Source: Ovis canadensis | Taxonomy: Eukaryota; Chordata; Mammalia; Artiodactyla; Bovidae | Assembly: GCF_042477335.2 (NCBI RefSeq) | Contig: NC_091255.1 | Coordinates: forward strand, 47,408,501-47,472,500 | Reading direction: 5' to 3' | DNA length: 64,000 nt | Part shown: positions 24,401 through 31,100 of the stretch, one piece after another | Position numbering within the stretch: position 1 is the stretch's first letter | Layout of the letters: each line of letters opens with the position of its first letter | The notes under the pieces: generated by a model | Seen by the model: only the letters and a program-made list of their open reading frames with translations | Told to the model about the DNA's origin: nothing | The model's database searches: none | Program-made: the position numbers and the translations under genes

Positions 24401-27400
24401 AATCCCAGGGACGAAGGGAGCCTGGTGTGCTGCCGTCTATGGGGTCACACAGAGTCAGACACGACTGAAGCGACTTAGCAGTAGCAGTAGAAGAGGCTCT
24501 TCAGTTCTTCTTTACTTTCTACCATTAGAGTGGTATCATCTGCATATCTGAAGTTTTTGATATTTCTCCTGGAATCTTGATTCCAGCTTGTGATTCATCC
24601 AGCCCGGCATTTCACATGATGTACTCTGCGTAGAAGTTAAATAAGCAGGTGATAGTATACACTCTTGTCATACTCCTTTCCCAATTTTGAACCAGTCAGT
24701 TGTTCCTCGTCCGGTCCTACCTGTTGCTTCTTGACCTGCATACAGGTTTCTTAGGAGACAGATAAAGTGGTCTGGTATTCCCATCTGTAAGAATTTGCCA
24801 TAGTTTGTTGTGACACACACAGTCAATGTGTTAGCATAGTCAGTGAAGCAGAACTACATGATTTTCTGGAATTCTCTTGCTTTCTCCATGATCTAACAAA
24901 TGATGACAGTTTGATCTCTGGTTCCTCTGCCTTTTTGTAAACCCAGCTTGTACATCAGGAAATTCTTGGTTCACATACTGCTGAGGCATAGCTTGAAGGA
25001 TTTTGAGCCATAGCTGTGCTAGCATATGAAATGAACACTGTTGTTCGGTAGTTTGAACATTCTTTGGCATTGCGCTTCTTTGAGATTGGAATGAAAACTG
25101 ACCTTTTCCAGTCCTGTGGCCACTGCTGAGTTTTCTGTAGTTGCTGGCATACTGAGGGCAGCACTTGAAGAGCATCATCTTTTAGGATTTTAAATAGCTC
25201 AGCTGGAATTCCATCACCTCCACTATCTTCGTTCATAATAACACTTCCTAAAGCCCGCTTGACTTCACTCCAGGATGTCTGGCTGTAGGTGGAGTGACCA
25301 CACTATTGTGGTTATCTGAATCATTAAGATCTTTTTTATATAGTTCTTCTGTGTATTCTTGCCACCTCTTTTTAATGTTTTCTGCTTCTGTTAGGTCCTT
25401 ACTGTTCCTGTCCTTTATCATCCTCATCCTTACGTGAAATGTTCCCTTGATATCTCCAATTTTTTTGGAGAGATCTCTAGTCTTTCTCATTCTGTTGTTT
25501 TCCTGTTTCTTTGCTTGTTCATTTAAGAAAGGCTTCTTACTTCTCCTTGCTATTCTCTGGAACTCTGCATTCAGCTGGGTATATCTTTCCCTTGCTCCCT
25601 TGTCTTTTGCTTTTTTCCTTTCCTCAGCTATTTGTAAAGCCTCCTCAGACAACCACTTTGCCTTGTTGCGTTTCTTTTTCTTTGGGATGGTTTTGGCCAC
25701 TGCGTTCTATACCGAGTTACGAACTTCCTTCTATAGTGCTTCAGGCACTCTGCCAGATCTAATTCCTTGAATCTATTCGTCATCTCCACCATATAATTAA
25801 AAGGGATTTGATTTAGATCATACCTGAGTGGCCTAGTGATTTTCCCTACATTCTTCGATTTAAGCCTGAATTTTGAAATAAGGAGCTCATGATCTGAGCT
25901 TGTGTTTCCATCGTGTAGTGGTCAGCAGGTCAGCTTTACATGCAGAAAGCCCTGGTTTCGACCCCCAGGGGAACCAGCCCCTGAGGATGAGGGTTACAGT
26001 GCTTTAAAAATGTAAGTGCTGGATTTGAAGGGATAGGGGTGAGAAGTCAAGGACCAAGAGAGACTGGCCCTGAATCAGGAAGCTGTGACTATCTGACAGC
26101 ACCCCCGTTAGGACAGCCACATGGGCAGGTGCTCCGGGAAACTCCTGGAGAGCCCTCCTTTGAGGTTCCCTGGGCTAAACTCTTCCTCAGACAGAGCAAG
26201 TGCTCAGGGAAGGCCAGCTCTGTTGGTTCTGTGCTGTGAGCAAATTCTCTAAGCTCAGTAGGCCTCAGTTTCTTCATTGTGCAGTGGTGGGTAATAGTGG
26301 TATCTATTTGGGAGCACAGCTTTGAAGACTGAGCTAAATAATTTTAAGATAAGCTTACTTATATAGCATGAAATGTATTTCAATTTTTTTTAGAAAGTCT
26401 GTTATTAACAACCATGAAAAGATTTTGGGAGACAATCTGTAAGCTTTAATTTTTTCTTTTCATGGCTTCAAACATCATTTTAAAACTGTTTGAAATTAAA
26501 CTCCAAAAATAGATATTTTATTTTCCAACAAGTTGTGTCTACGGAGTTTCATTTGATTCAACAATGGTTGAGAAAAGAATTCTTTCAAAGGTTTTGCAAC
26601 TCAGATTCTTTGTGAGAGCAGTTTGCTTGTTTACCTTCCATAGTCCTTTGTTTATTGAAACAAGAGTATTCTTTATGCACTTGAAGTGTTTCAGTGTCCC
26701 TGCCGTTGTGGGTGTCTCCATTCTGTGGCATTGACCCCTGGGGGTTGGAATTTCCCAGCATGGAGCCTGCTGATAACTGTGATGGAACATGAGTGTGGGG
26801 CTTCCATTGGGCCTGACTGGCTTTAGTCAGCAGGCACTTGTACACAGAACAGTACCACTTCCAGCTTGCCCAAGCTACTGTAATTGCTTTTAAAAGTATT
26901 ATCCTGGGCTTCCCAGGTGGCGCAGTGGTAAAGAATCCACCTGCCAAGCAGGAGACACAAGAGATGCTGGTTTGATCCCTGGGTTGGGAAGATCTGTTGG
27001 AGAAGGAAATGGTCAACCCACTCTAGTATTGTTGCCTGGAAAATTCCATGGACAGAGGAGCCTGGTGGGGTACAGTCCAAGGGGTTGCAAGGAGTTGGAC
27101 ACAACTGAGCACACACAATTAAAGTGAACCTTTAAAAAAAATAATTAACCAATATGAATATTATTTGGAAGCTGTTTATCTAAAGAAAAAGTATCATCAT
27201 CTTTTTTTCTGTTCCTGTACCCAACCTAAATTTTCAGAAGTAAGAAGGGTGGTTGGTGGGGGTGGAGGAGTAAAAGGTAGCTAAACCTGACTGTCCTAGC
27301 TTGAAGTAAGCGACCGTGTGACCGGCCTGTAAAATTTGATCCTAGCTGCTGCCTTCTGCTTACTGTCTCTCAGTTGGAATTTGGTGGGGACCCCTCTTAA

Positions 27401-28479
27401 CAGCCTTTTTGAGTCCTCACCTTCAAGATACTCTAGATGCTAAACAACTGTCGCCCATTCCCAACAAGGATGCCTTTGACTGTTGTCCTTGGGCCTGAGA
27501 TTGGCCACTTGGCTCCAAGCAAAGTCTCTAGCTCGGCATTTTTCACTGAGCTGTTTGAAGAGCAAGACTCTCAGTTGTTAGAAGTCAGGCTGGGGAAGCC
27601 CCCTGACAGAGGGTGGGCTCCCCTGAGTATGAAATATGGTAGCAGTACTATGGAAACCAAGTTTTGTGGAAGGGCACTTTTGCACTGAAGACCTATGTGA
27701 ACTGTAAAGAAGCACCATTTCCCTTCCCTGGACTCTCTTCATAAGGAAGATTAGATACAGTTAGCTGCCTTGTCTCATCTGAATATTTCTCTCGGTTTGT
27801 TCTTGAAGGACTGCCGCCAACCCCAGTCCAGCTGCTCTATCCAGTGTCCCGCTTCAGCAACGTCAAATCCCTCCAGCACCTCTGCCGATTCCGAATCCGA
27901 CAGCTCGTCCGGATCGATCACATCCCGGATCTCCCACTGCCTAAGTATGACGGGGTCTTTAGAGCCGGAGCGGGGATGGAGGGTTACTCACAGTGTCAGC
28001 GAGGCCTGCAAGTGGAGTGTACAGGCAGAGCCTGGCAATTCACAGGCATCATTTTTCACTTCTCCTGTGTCTTAGCACTTACTTAGAAATGTCACAATAC
28101 AGCCAAGAAGGAGGAAGGTGTGTACGTGTGTCACTTTCCCTCTGCAGACTCTGTGAAGCGTAGAGTGGAGATGGTAAGAGGGAGGGAGACAGAACTATAA
28201 TGAGTGAGAAAGTGGAAATTTTCTCAAGTTGGCAGACTCTTTGGTGTTGTCTCAACCATATAGGGAATGAAAAGAAGGGAGGGTTGAATAAAGGTGATCT
28301 TTCTTTTTTAAGTTCTGTATAACACTTGTGTGTACCCCTCTTGTATTATTCGTAGGCCTCTGATCTCTTATATCCGAAAGTTCTACTACTATGATCCTCA
28401 GGAAGAGGTATACCTGTCTCTAAAGGAAGCGCAGCTCATTTCCAAACAGAAGCAAGAGGTGTTGGAACCTTCCACGTAG
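2634..28479 (+). CDS. SOCS7: Suppressor of cytokine signaling 7 (SOCS7), nine coding exons
   Basis: Spliced CDS: 2634-3409, 10759-10823, 13296-13400, 13877-13978, 14884-15014, 15485-15653, 17724-17852, 27809-27944, 28356-28479; 1737 nt, 578 residues, close to the 581 I recall for human. The N-terminal two thirds is a Pro/Gly/Ser-rich adaptor region: acidic EEELSS near 134-139, a poly-Pro run near 183-191, a basic KIRLSRLFRTK patch near 207-217, and more poly-Pro in exons 3 and 4. An SH2 domain follows (about 396-505) with FLVRDSS at 418-424, Arg421 being the expected phosphotyrosine-binding residue. A SOCS box (about 504-553) has the BC-box SLQHLCRFRIRQLV and the Cul5-box LPLPKPL. Family knowledge: SOCS7 binds phosphotyrosine targets and SH3 adaptors such as Nck, and recruits Elongin B/C-Cul5 for ubiquitination. 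All junctions are GT-AG with continuous frame. The start at MVFRNVG follows the known family start; a 64-codon extension is possible. The C-terminus reads KQEVLEPST. Confidence 0.97.
4022..4212 (-). mobile_element. Bov-tA SINE
   Basis: It matches the Bov-tA body ('ccaggcaagaatactgg') and the tRNA-type head in complement ('actgggccacctg') on the minus strand. A small deletion lies near 4055-4062 compared with other copies here. It is moderately diverged. Confidence 0.88.
4650..4768 (-). mobile_element. CHR-type tRNA-derived SINE fragment
   Basis: The + strand reads 'ggctgcatggcctggggaat...cactggacctccaggaaatt', the reverse complement of a CHR SINE. Its head resembles tRNA-Glu. Truncated relative to the copy at 6110. 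Confidence 0.8.
5455..5605 (-). repeat. MIR SINE fragment
   Basis: It is an old diverged MIR in reverse orientation: 'ctggattccatgtaggactc' then 'ttaatctgtaaaatggaagt', the complement of the MIR core. Boundaries approximate. Confidence 0.5.
6108..6393 (-). mobile_element. CHR-type SINE, near full length
   Basis: It runs from a poly-T (tail) at 6113-6121 through 'ggctgtgctgggtctccatt' to 'ggaccaccagggaagccc' at the right end, the reverse complement of the tRNA-like head. It is the longest CHR copy in the window. Confidence 0.88.
6417..6531 (-). mobile_element. CHR-type SINE, short form
   Basis: Tail-side 'tttatttttttggcagtgct' to head-side 'ctgaaccacaagggaagtcc', in the same orientation as its neighbours on both sides. 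It is internally deleted compared with 6108-6393. Confidence 0.85.
6575..6698 (-). mobile_element. CHR-type SINE, short form
   Basis: 'attacttatttatttggctt' to 'ggaccaccagggaagtccc'. This is the third consecutive CHR copy in about 600 bases. Confidence 0.87.
8460..8700. repeat. Old L1-type LINE fragment (candidate)
   Basis: The text 'gtaaccatcactaagcttga' and 'caaaatgttatcagtatct' is of the kind found in the 3' part of ancient mammalian L1 copies. It is diverged and short; the family is uncertain. Confidence 0.4.
9780..9950. repeat. Old L1-type LINE fragment (candidate)
   Basis: 'ttgttgagatacaatttata', 'cctaaaattcacc' and 'cttccacaatcaagatatag' are characteristic of an ancient mammalian L1 3' region. 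It is diverged and boundaries are approximate. Confidence 0.45.
10759..10823 (+). CDS. SOCS7: SOCS7 coding exon 2
   Basis: 65 nt between CCCCTCAG and ACAG|GTAGGT. It completes Arg259 and encodes KPRLTRTQSAFSPVSFSPLF. A small Ser/Thr-rich exon whose basic RLTRTQS segment is a plausible phosphorylation site (inference). Confidence 0.95.
10824..13295 (+). other. SOCS7 intron 2
   Basis: GTAGGT donor, TCCTTCAG acceptor. It contains a Bov-tA at 12008-12198 and otherwise no element I can name. An AATAAA at about 13080 lacks a clear downstream GU-rich region and is probably incidental. Confidence 0.85.
12008..12198 (-). mobile_element. Bov-tA SINE
   Basis: 'agaatactggagtgggtaac' and 'ctgagccacaagggaagccc' identify a reverse-oriented Bov-tA with its tRNA-like head at the right end. 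Moderately diverged. Confidence 0.9.
13296..13400 (+). CDS. SOCS7: SOCS7 coding exon 3
   Basis: 105 nt, phase 1 at both ends. It encodes GETVSLVDVDISQRG and a Pro-rich SPHPPTPPPPPRRSLSLL segment, a likely SH3 ligand of the type known for SOCS7 (Nck-class partners). Donor CTAG|GTATAG. Confidence 0.95.
13401..13876 (+). other. SOCS7 intron 3
   Basis: Short (476 nt), GTATAG donor, CTTCTAG acceptor. I see no repeat or other feature apart from an AT-rich 'tttatttatttataaa' patch near 13617. Confidence 0.85.
13877..13978 (+). CDS. SOCS7: SOCS7 coding exon 4
   Basis: 102 nt, phase 1 at both ends. It encodes DDISGTLPTSVLVAPMGSSL and ends in the poly-Pro PLPPPPPPHAP. Because its length is a multiple of three, skipping it would keep frame. 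Donor CCAG|GTTAGC is a weaker-than-average match to consensus. Confidence 0.94.
13979..14883 (+). other. SOCS7 intron 4
   Basis: GTTAGC donor, TGCCCTGCAG acceptor, 905 nt. A poly-T run lies at 14209-14221. No gene or recognisable mobile element. Confidence 0.85.
14884..15014 (+). CDS. SOCS7: SOCS7 coding exon 5
   Basis: 131 nt, entering at phase 1 and leaving at phase 0. It encodes DAFPRIAPIRAAESLHSQ through FAASLRELEK, the linker immediately before the SH2 domain (the extended SH2 subdomain region of the family). Confidence 0.95.
15015..15484 (+). other. SOCS7 intron 5
   Basis: GTAGGT donor, TTTGATAG acceptor, 470 nt. No repeat or other feature recognised. Confidence 0.85.
15485..15653 (+). 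CDS. SOCS7: SOCS7 coding exon 6 (SH2 N-terminal half)
   Basis: 169 nt encoding CGWYWGPMNWEDAEMKLKGK and the FLVRDSS phosphotyrosine pocket, then YILSLSFRSQGITHHTRMEHYR. The invariant Arg of FLVR is present, so the SH2 domain should be binding-competent. Donor CGAG|GTGAGA. Confidence 0.97.
15654..17723 (+). other. SOCS7 intron 6
   Basis: GTGAGA donor, TCCGTGGCAG acceptor, 2070 nt. No SINE or LINE that I recognise; an AT-rich patch runs 17450-17560. Otherwise featureless. Confidence 0.85.
17724..17852 (+). CDS. SOCS7: SOCS7 coding exon 7 (SH2 C-terminal half)
   Basis: 129 nt, phase 1 at both ends, encoding TFSLWCHPKFEDRCQSVVEF and KRAIMHSKNGKFLYFLRSRV. It completes most of the SH2 fold. Donor CCAG|GTAAGG. 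Confidence 0.97.
17879..17999 (+). repeat. Imperfect 28-bp direct repeat
   Basis: Copies at 17879-17906 and 17972-17999 share 'atttaacttacttg' and 'gtatgatc', with 3 differences in 28 positions. They are separated by 65 bases and lie just before the BovB insertion. Confidence 0.75.
18027..19306 (-). mobile_element. BovB (RTE) LINE, 5'-truncated, with 412-codon reverse-transcriptase ORF
   Basis: A minus-strand ORF at 18042-19280 encodes the C-terminal two thirds of the BovB polyprotein. Recognisable parts are the reverse-transcriptase motifs GFRKGRGTRDQI, FIDYAKASDCVDH and GVRQGCILS, plus the family's C-terminal region. The catalytic YADD motif reads YADN (second Asp codon replaced, 18801-18803), and the usual AFDCVDH reads ASDCVDH. 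An 8-bp duplication TGCACCCA flanks it (18019-18026 and 19307-19314). The endonuclease domain is missing through 5' truncation. It is non-autonomous and immobile, but young enough to keep one long frame. Confidence 0.93.
19430..19492 (+). mobile_element. Bov-A type SINE 3' fragment
   Basis: 'agagcctggtgggctatagt' and 'caaagagttggacacagctg' match the 3' end of Bov-A/Bov-tA in + orientation. Only about 60 bases remain. Confidence 0.75.
20401..20603 (+). mobile_element. Bov-tA SINE
   Basis: A + oriented copy starting at the tRNA-like head 'ctcaggtggctcagtggtaa' and ending 'gagtcttatgcgactgagca'. Near full length with few gaps. Confidence 0.92.
20905..21180 (+). repeat. MIR SINE
   Basis: 'tatgtgcctacttaccatgt', 'tcaatgaagaaactaagg' and 'cagctaatcagtgctgaagc' follow the MIR consensus in order on the + strand. 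Old and diverged, with an A/T insertion near 21030-21055. Confidence 0.75.
21640..21840 (+). repeat. MIR-like SINE fragment
   Basis: 'tttcatttaacccttatgag' and 'cagattacgaaaccgatgca' fit the MIR core in + orientation. Diverged. Confidence 0.55.
22536..22757 (-). mobile_element. Bov-tA SINE
   Basis: 'caggcaagaatactggactg' and 'gagctacctgggaagccc' mark a reverse-oriented Bov-tA with a complete head. A short duplication of 'atgtctc' lies near 22691-22707. Confidence 0.9.
23482..25893 (-). mobile_element. BovB (RTE) LINE, split by a Bov-A2 SINE
   Basis: On the minus strand the 3' end is at left and the copy is 5'-truncated at right. Translated pieces show the linker region (WLSEEALQIAEERKKAKDKG) and the start of reverse transcriptase (NEDSGGDGIPAELFK). 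The YADD-coding bases survive near 24533-24546, but the frame is broken by stops and frameshifts throughout. A Bov-A2 lies inside at 24214-24490. The right end abuts a tRNA-Val-like sequence. It is inactive and older than the copy at 18027. Confidence 0.92.
24214..24490 (+). mobile_element. Bov-A2 SINE inserted in BovB
   Basis: Two tandem Bov-A monomers are seen ('ggagaaggcgatggca...' and 'ggagaaggaaatggca...'), each ending in 'gagtcagacatgactga' or 'gagtcagacacgactga'. An 11-bp duplication aagag(g)(g/c)tctt flanks it at 24203-24213 and 24491-24501, interrupting BovB text exactly. This fixes the order: BovB first, Bov-A2 later. Confidence 0.92.
25904..25976 (+). tRNA. tRNA-Val(UAC)-like pseudogene
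   Basis: These 73 bases align without gaps to a mammalian tRNA-Val with anticodon TAC, with about 12 differences by my count. 'gtgtagtgg' of the D arm, 'gctttaca' around the anticodon and the trailing 'ggaacca' are clear. The acceptor stem has mismatches at pairs 2-71 and 7-66, and the T stem at 53-61. No T-run terminator follows directly. Most likely a decayed gene or a retroposed copy. It lies on the strand opposite to the adjoining BovB. Confidence 0.7.
26230..26350 (-). repeat. MIR-like SINE fragment
   Basis: 'agtaggcctcagtttcttca' is the MIR core in complement. Short and diverged. The stretch 25977-26229 and 26351-26900 shows nothing else I can name. Confidence 0.45.
26907..27115 (+). 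mobile_element. Bov-tA SINE
   Basis: The full tRNA-like head 'gggcttcccaggtggcgcag' is followed by the Bov-A body and ends 'gttggacacaactgagcaca'. A well-preserved copy. Confidence 0.93.
27809..27944 (+). CDS. SOCS7: SOCS7 coding exon 8 (SOCS box)
   Basis: 136 nt encoding GLPPTPVQLLYPVSRFSNVK and the Elongin C-binding SLQHLCRFRIRQLV, then RIDHIPDLPLP of the Cullin-5 box. Donor CCTAA|GTATGA leaves two bases (AA) of Lys538. Confidence 0.97.
27945..28355 (+). other. SOCS7 intron 8
   Basis: GTATGA donor, ATTCGTAG acceptor, 411 nt. No repeat or other feature recognised. Confidence 0.85.
28356..28479 (+). CDS. SOCS7: SOCS7 coding exon 9 with stop
   Basis: It completes Lys538 and encodes PLISYIRKFYYYDPQEEVYL through QLISKQKQEVLEPST, stop TAG 28477-28479. 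My recollection of human and mouse ends EVEPST, so the Leu is an apparent one-codon difference. Confidence 0.96.
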
Positions 28480-28509
28480 CGAGGGGCCCCCTGCTGGTCA
28501 CCACCGAGG
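28480..28509 (+). other. SOCS7: Start of SOCS7 3' UTR, with candidate splice donor
   Basis: Thirty bases after the stop, CCGAGG|GTATGC offers a good donor. A matching acceptor is proposed at 31943. The junction is close enough to the stop (30 nt) not to trigger nonsense-mediated decay under the 50-nt rule. Confidence 0.5.
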
Positions 28510-29107
28510 GTATGCATACTCTGCCTCACTGTCCGGCCTGGTCTCTTCCTGGGCAGTTATCCTGCACTGGGCCTTGCCCCCTTCCTCCTGCCCCATGCAC
28601 ATACCCCAATCCAGGCATCCGTCCAGAGTGTTGCCACATCTGATTACGGAGTCCCGGGGGGCACATACCCCAGAGGGGAGAAGAACAAATAGACGAGAGG
28701 CTTGAGTATCTGCAAAGCAATGTGCGTGCTAATCACTGGCTATATATAAAGAGGAGGACATAGAAGTGCAGCTGTTGCACAAATGACATGTAAAGCAGGA
28801 AACCAAAGGGGAAGGAAACGTCATCAAAGGGAACACAAAATGCCCTTAATTGCAATAAGCATGCACTTCAGTGAGAGTTCCCCTGTCCCCTGGCTGGGAA
28901 TGTGGGGATGAGGGAAAAACGGCTTGCTCTTCTGTTTAAAACTCCATCTGGGCCACTGAAAAGTAAATTGGTAAAAAGAATAAATGAATTAACTAAGGAA
29001 TTCATTTATATAAGAGTGTATCCCATTGCTATACTGAGTTTTATTTATTTGTTTTCCCATAAAATACCTTGGAATACTGGTTTGTACAGATAGATTCTAA
29101 TTAGTCT

Positions 29108-29228
29108 TGGGGATTCCCTAGTGGTCCAGTGGTTAGAGCTCTGTGCTTCCAGTGCTGAGGGCTCCGGTTCGATCCCTGGTTGGGAAACTAAGATCCCCAC
29201 ATGCCTCGGGGCTCAGCCAAAAAAAAAA
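29108..29228 (+). mobile_element. CHR-type SINE
   Basis: A + oriented copy: head 'ggggattccctagtggtcca', 'ttcgatccctggttgggaaa' B-box region, A-rich tail at 29220-29228. Confidence 0.88.
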
Positions 29229-29795
29229 GTCTTCTTAAGTTACATTTATGTGAATATTGAAAGTAGAGGTAAGTAGGGAACAGAATAGCCAGAAAGTGGT
29301 GACTTTGGTAGTAAGGGTTATGTGTAAGAGCTCACGTTGTAGAGATCTACTGCTGGGGTCAAAGACTACCCTCACCCCTCTCAGTGGGGAGTGTCCTTTC
29401 TAAGGACTGAATTCTTCTAACCTCATCTGTTTCTAATCCCATCCCCCATACAAAACAAAGGGGAAAAACCCATAGGTGTGACAGCTTTAGAGTGGAAAGG
29501 GGGCTTTAACTCTTCCCACCCTCTCAGCTCTCTTCATAATGGGAGAGAGTGACAACTGGTGTTTTTGTTCCATGGGTGTTTTTGGGCCATGGCTCAGATG
29601 ACCCCAGCTGTGTGTCTCCTCTTGGCTCTGGATGTCTCTGATCCTGTGCTCTTGAGGGGAGAGCATGTGAGCCAGGACTAGCCAGGGGAAGAGTAATGAA
29701 GAGAGATCAAGAAATGGTAACTCCGGGAGGCAGTTAACTTTTAACTTAAAGGATCCTGGGCCGGATGTGCAGTTTCTGTGTCAAATCTTCAGTTA

Positions 29796-30091
29796 GAGGC
29801 ATACCTGGGAGATGTATCATGGGTTCTGTTCCAGACCACTGGAAAAAAGCAAATATCACAATAAAGCAAGTCACATGATTCTTTTGGTTTCCCAACGCAT
29901 ATAAAGAGTTTTATCTACACTATACTGTGGTCTGTTAAGTGTGCACTAACATCATATCTAAAAAATCTACATACCTTAATTTAAAAATATTTTATTGCTA
30001 AAAAATGCTAACCGTCATCTGACAATGTGGAGTTGCCACAAACCTTCAACTTGTAAAAGCGCAACGAAACAAGTTAAATGAGGTGTGCCTG
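29796..30091 (+). mobile_element. Tigger1-like DNA transposon, internally deleted (296 bp)
   Basis: Terminal inverted repeats are visible: left 'gaggcatacctgggagat', right 'aaatgaggtgtgcctg'. A TA dinucleotide sits on each side (29794-29795 and 30092-30093). Internal text 'ttggtttcccaacgcatata' and 'gttgccacaaaccttcaact' matches opposite ends of Tigger1 (Tc1/mariner superfamily), joined near 30022-30032 with the transposase gene removed. Confidence 0.8.
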
Positions 30092-30537
30092 TATTGGCAA
30101 GTTGTGTGCGCTCAGAAGTGTCTCCTAAAACATTTAAGGGCTCTGTTGTCTAGGAGGGTTTCTCTGTTTGGTGGCTTTGCAGTGATTAGGGTAGGGAACT
30201 AGGGGGACCCACCTACTCATCTGCACTGTTGAAGAATAATTGGGACCGTTCAATTAGAGCATTGCTTCTGTAGGTGCTGTGCTTTAGGAGGGGCCTACAC
30301 GAGCACGTGCATATTCAGAGAAAGGTTAGGGGTGGTGTGGACTGTCCACACTTCATAATGCAGGGGATAAATGATTATCACCGACCAGAGAAGTTTTAGG
30401 GTGAGAGGGGCTTGGAGGCCAAAAGAAGTGTTTGATAGATTTTCCTAAGAGTGATCAAACTTATTCTGTGTGGTTCCAGGGGGCAGGGCAGGAACACAGA
30501 GTAAGTTATAAACAGAGTTCAGTCTCCAGTTTTATTT

Positions 30538-30657
30538 CTGCTTTATTTTGTTTTTGGTCGCACTGCGCAGCATATGGAACTTTCCTGACCAGGGACTGAA
30601 CCTGTGCCCCAAGCAGCAGAAGCTCGGATTCTTAATCACTGGACTGTCGGGGAAGTC
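30538..30657 (-). mobile_element. CHR-type SINE
   Basis: 'tgaccagggactgaacctgt' and 'cactggactgtcggggaagt' mark a reverse-oriented CHR copy with T-rich left end. Confidence 0.85.
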
Positions 30658-30799
30658 CTCAGTTTATCTTTAGAAGAACCTTTTGAACAGATCCAAGTAT
30701 GGAATGGTTTTCCGCAGGAGTTAGTGAGTTCCCCATTTGTTGATTCAGCAGACCTCTATATATTAAGTAGCCAGTATGAATTGGGAAGAGAGTGCTGAA

Positions 30800-31100
30800 C
30801 AAGATAGTCAAAGGCCCTGTTCTCACAGAGCTGCAGTTCTTAGGAAGAGATAGCAACAGTGAGTAAGTGAATAGGCTAGTTTCAGTAGACTGTACATGTT
30901 GTGAGGGAAATTAAATTGGGTGAAGTTCAGTGGTTAGTGGTAACATGTCATTCATACTTAAGTCTGAATGATCAGGGAAGGCTCTTGTGAGGAGGTGACA
31001 TTTTAGCTGAGATTTGAGTATCAAGGAGTTAACTGTGAGAGGACCTGGGAGCAGGCATTCTAGGCAAGAGATCCTCTAAGTACAAAAGCCCTGATATGAT
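30800..31100 (+). repeat. Ancient mammalian interspersed repeat, same family as 1-520
   Basis: 'ggccctgttctcacagagct', 'cagggaaggctcttgtgagg' and 'tgacattttagctgagattt' follow the same consensus order as the repeat at the window start. Family not assigned. Confidence 0.55.

Larger units (their letters stand above)
17853..27808 (+). other. SOCS7 intron 7 (longest intron)
   Basis: GTAAGG donor, TTCTTGAAG acceptor, 9956 nt. It is rich in repeats: two BovB LINE fragments, Bov-tA copies, a Bov-A2, two MIRs and a tRNA-Val pseudogene. The spaces 19500-20395, 23040-23480 and 27120-27800 hold nothing I can name. Confidence 0.85.
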
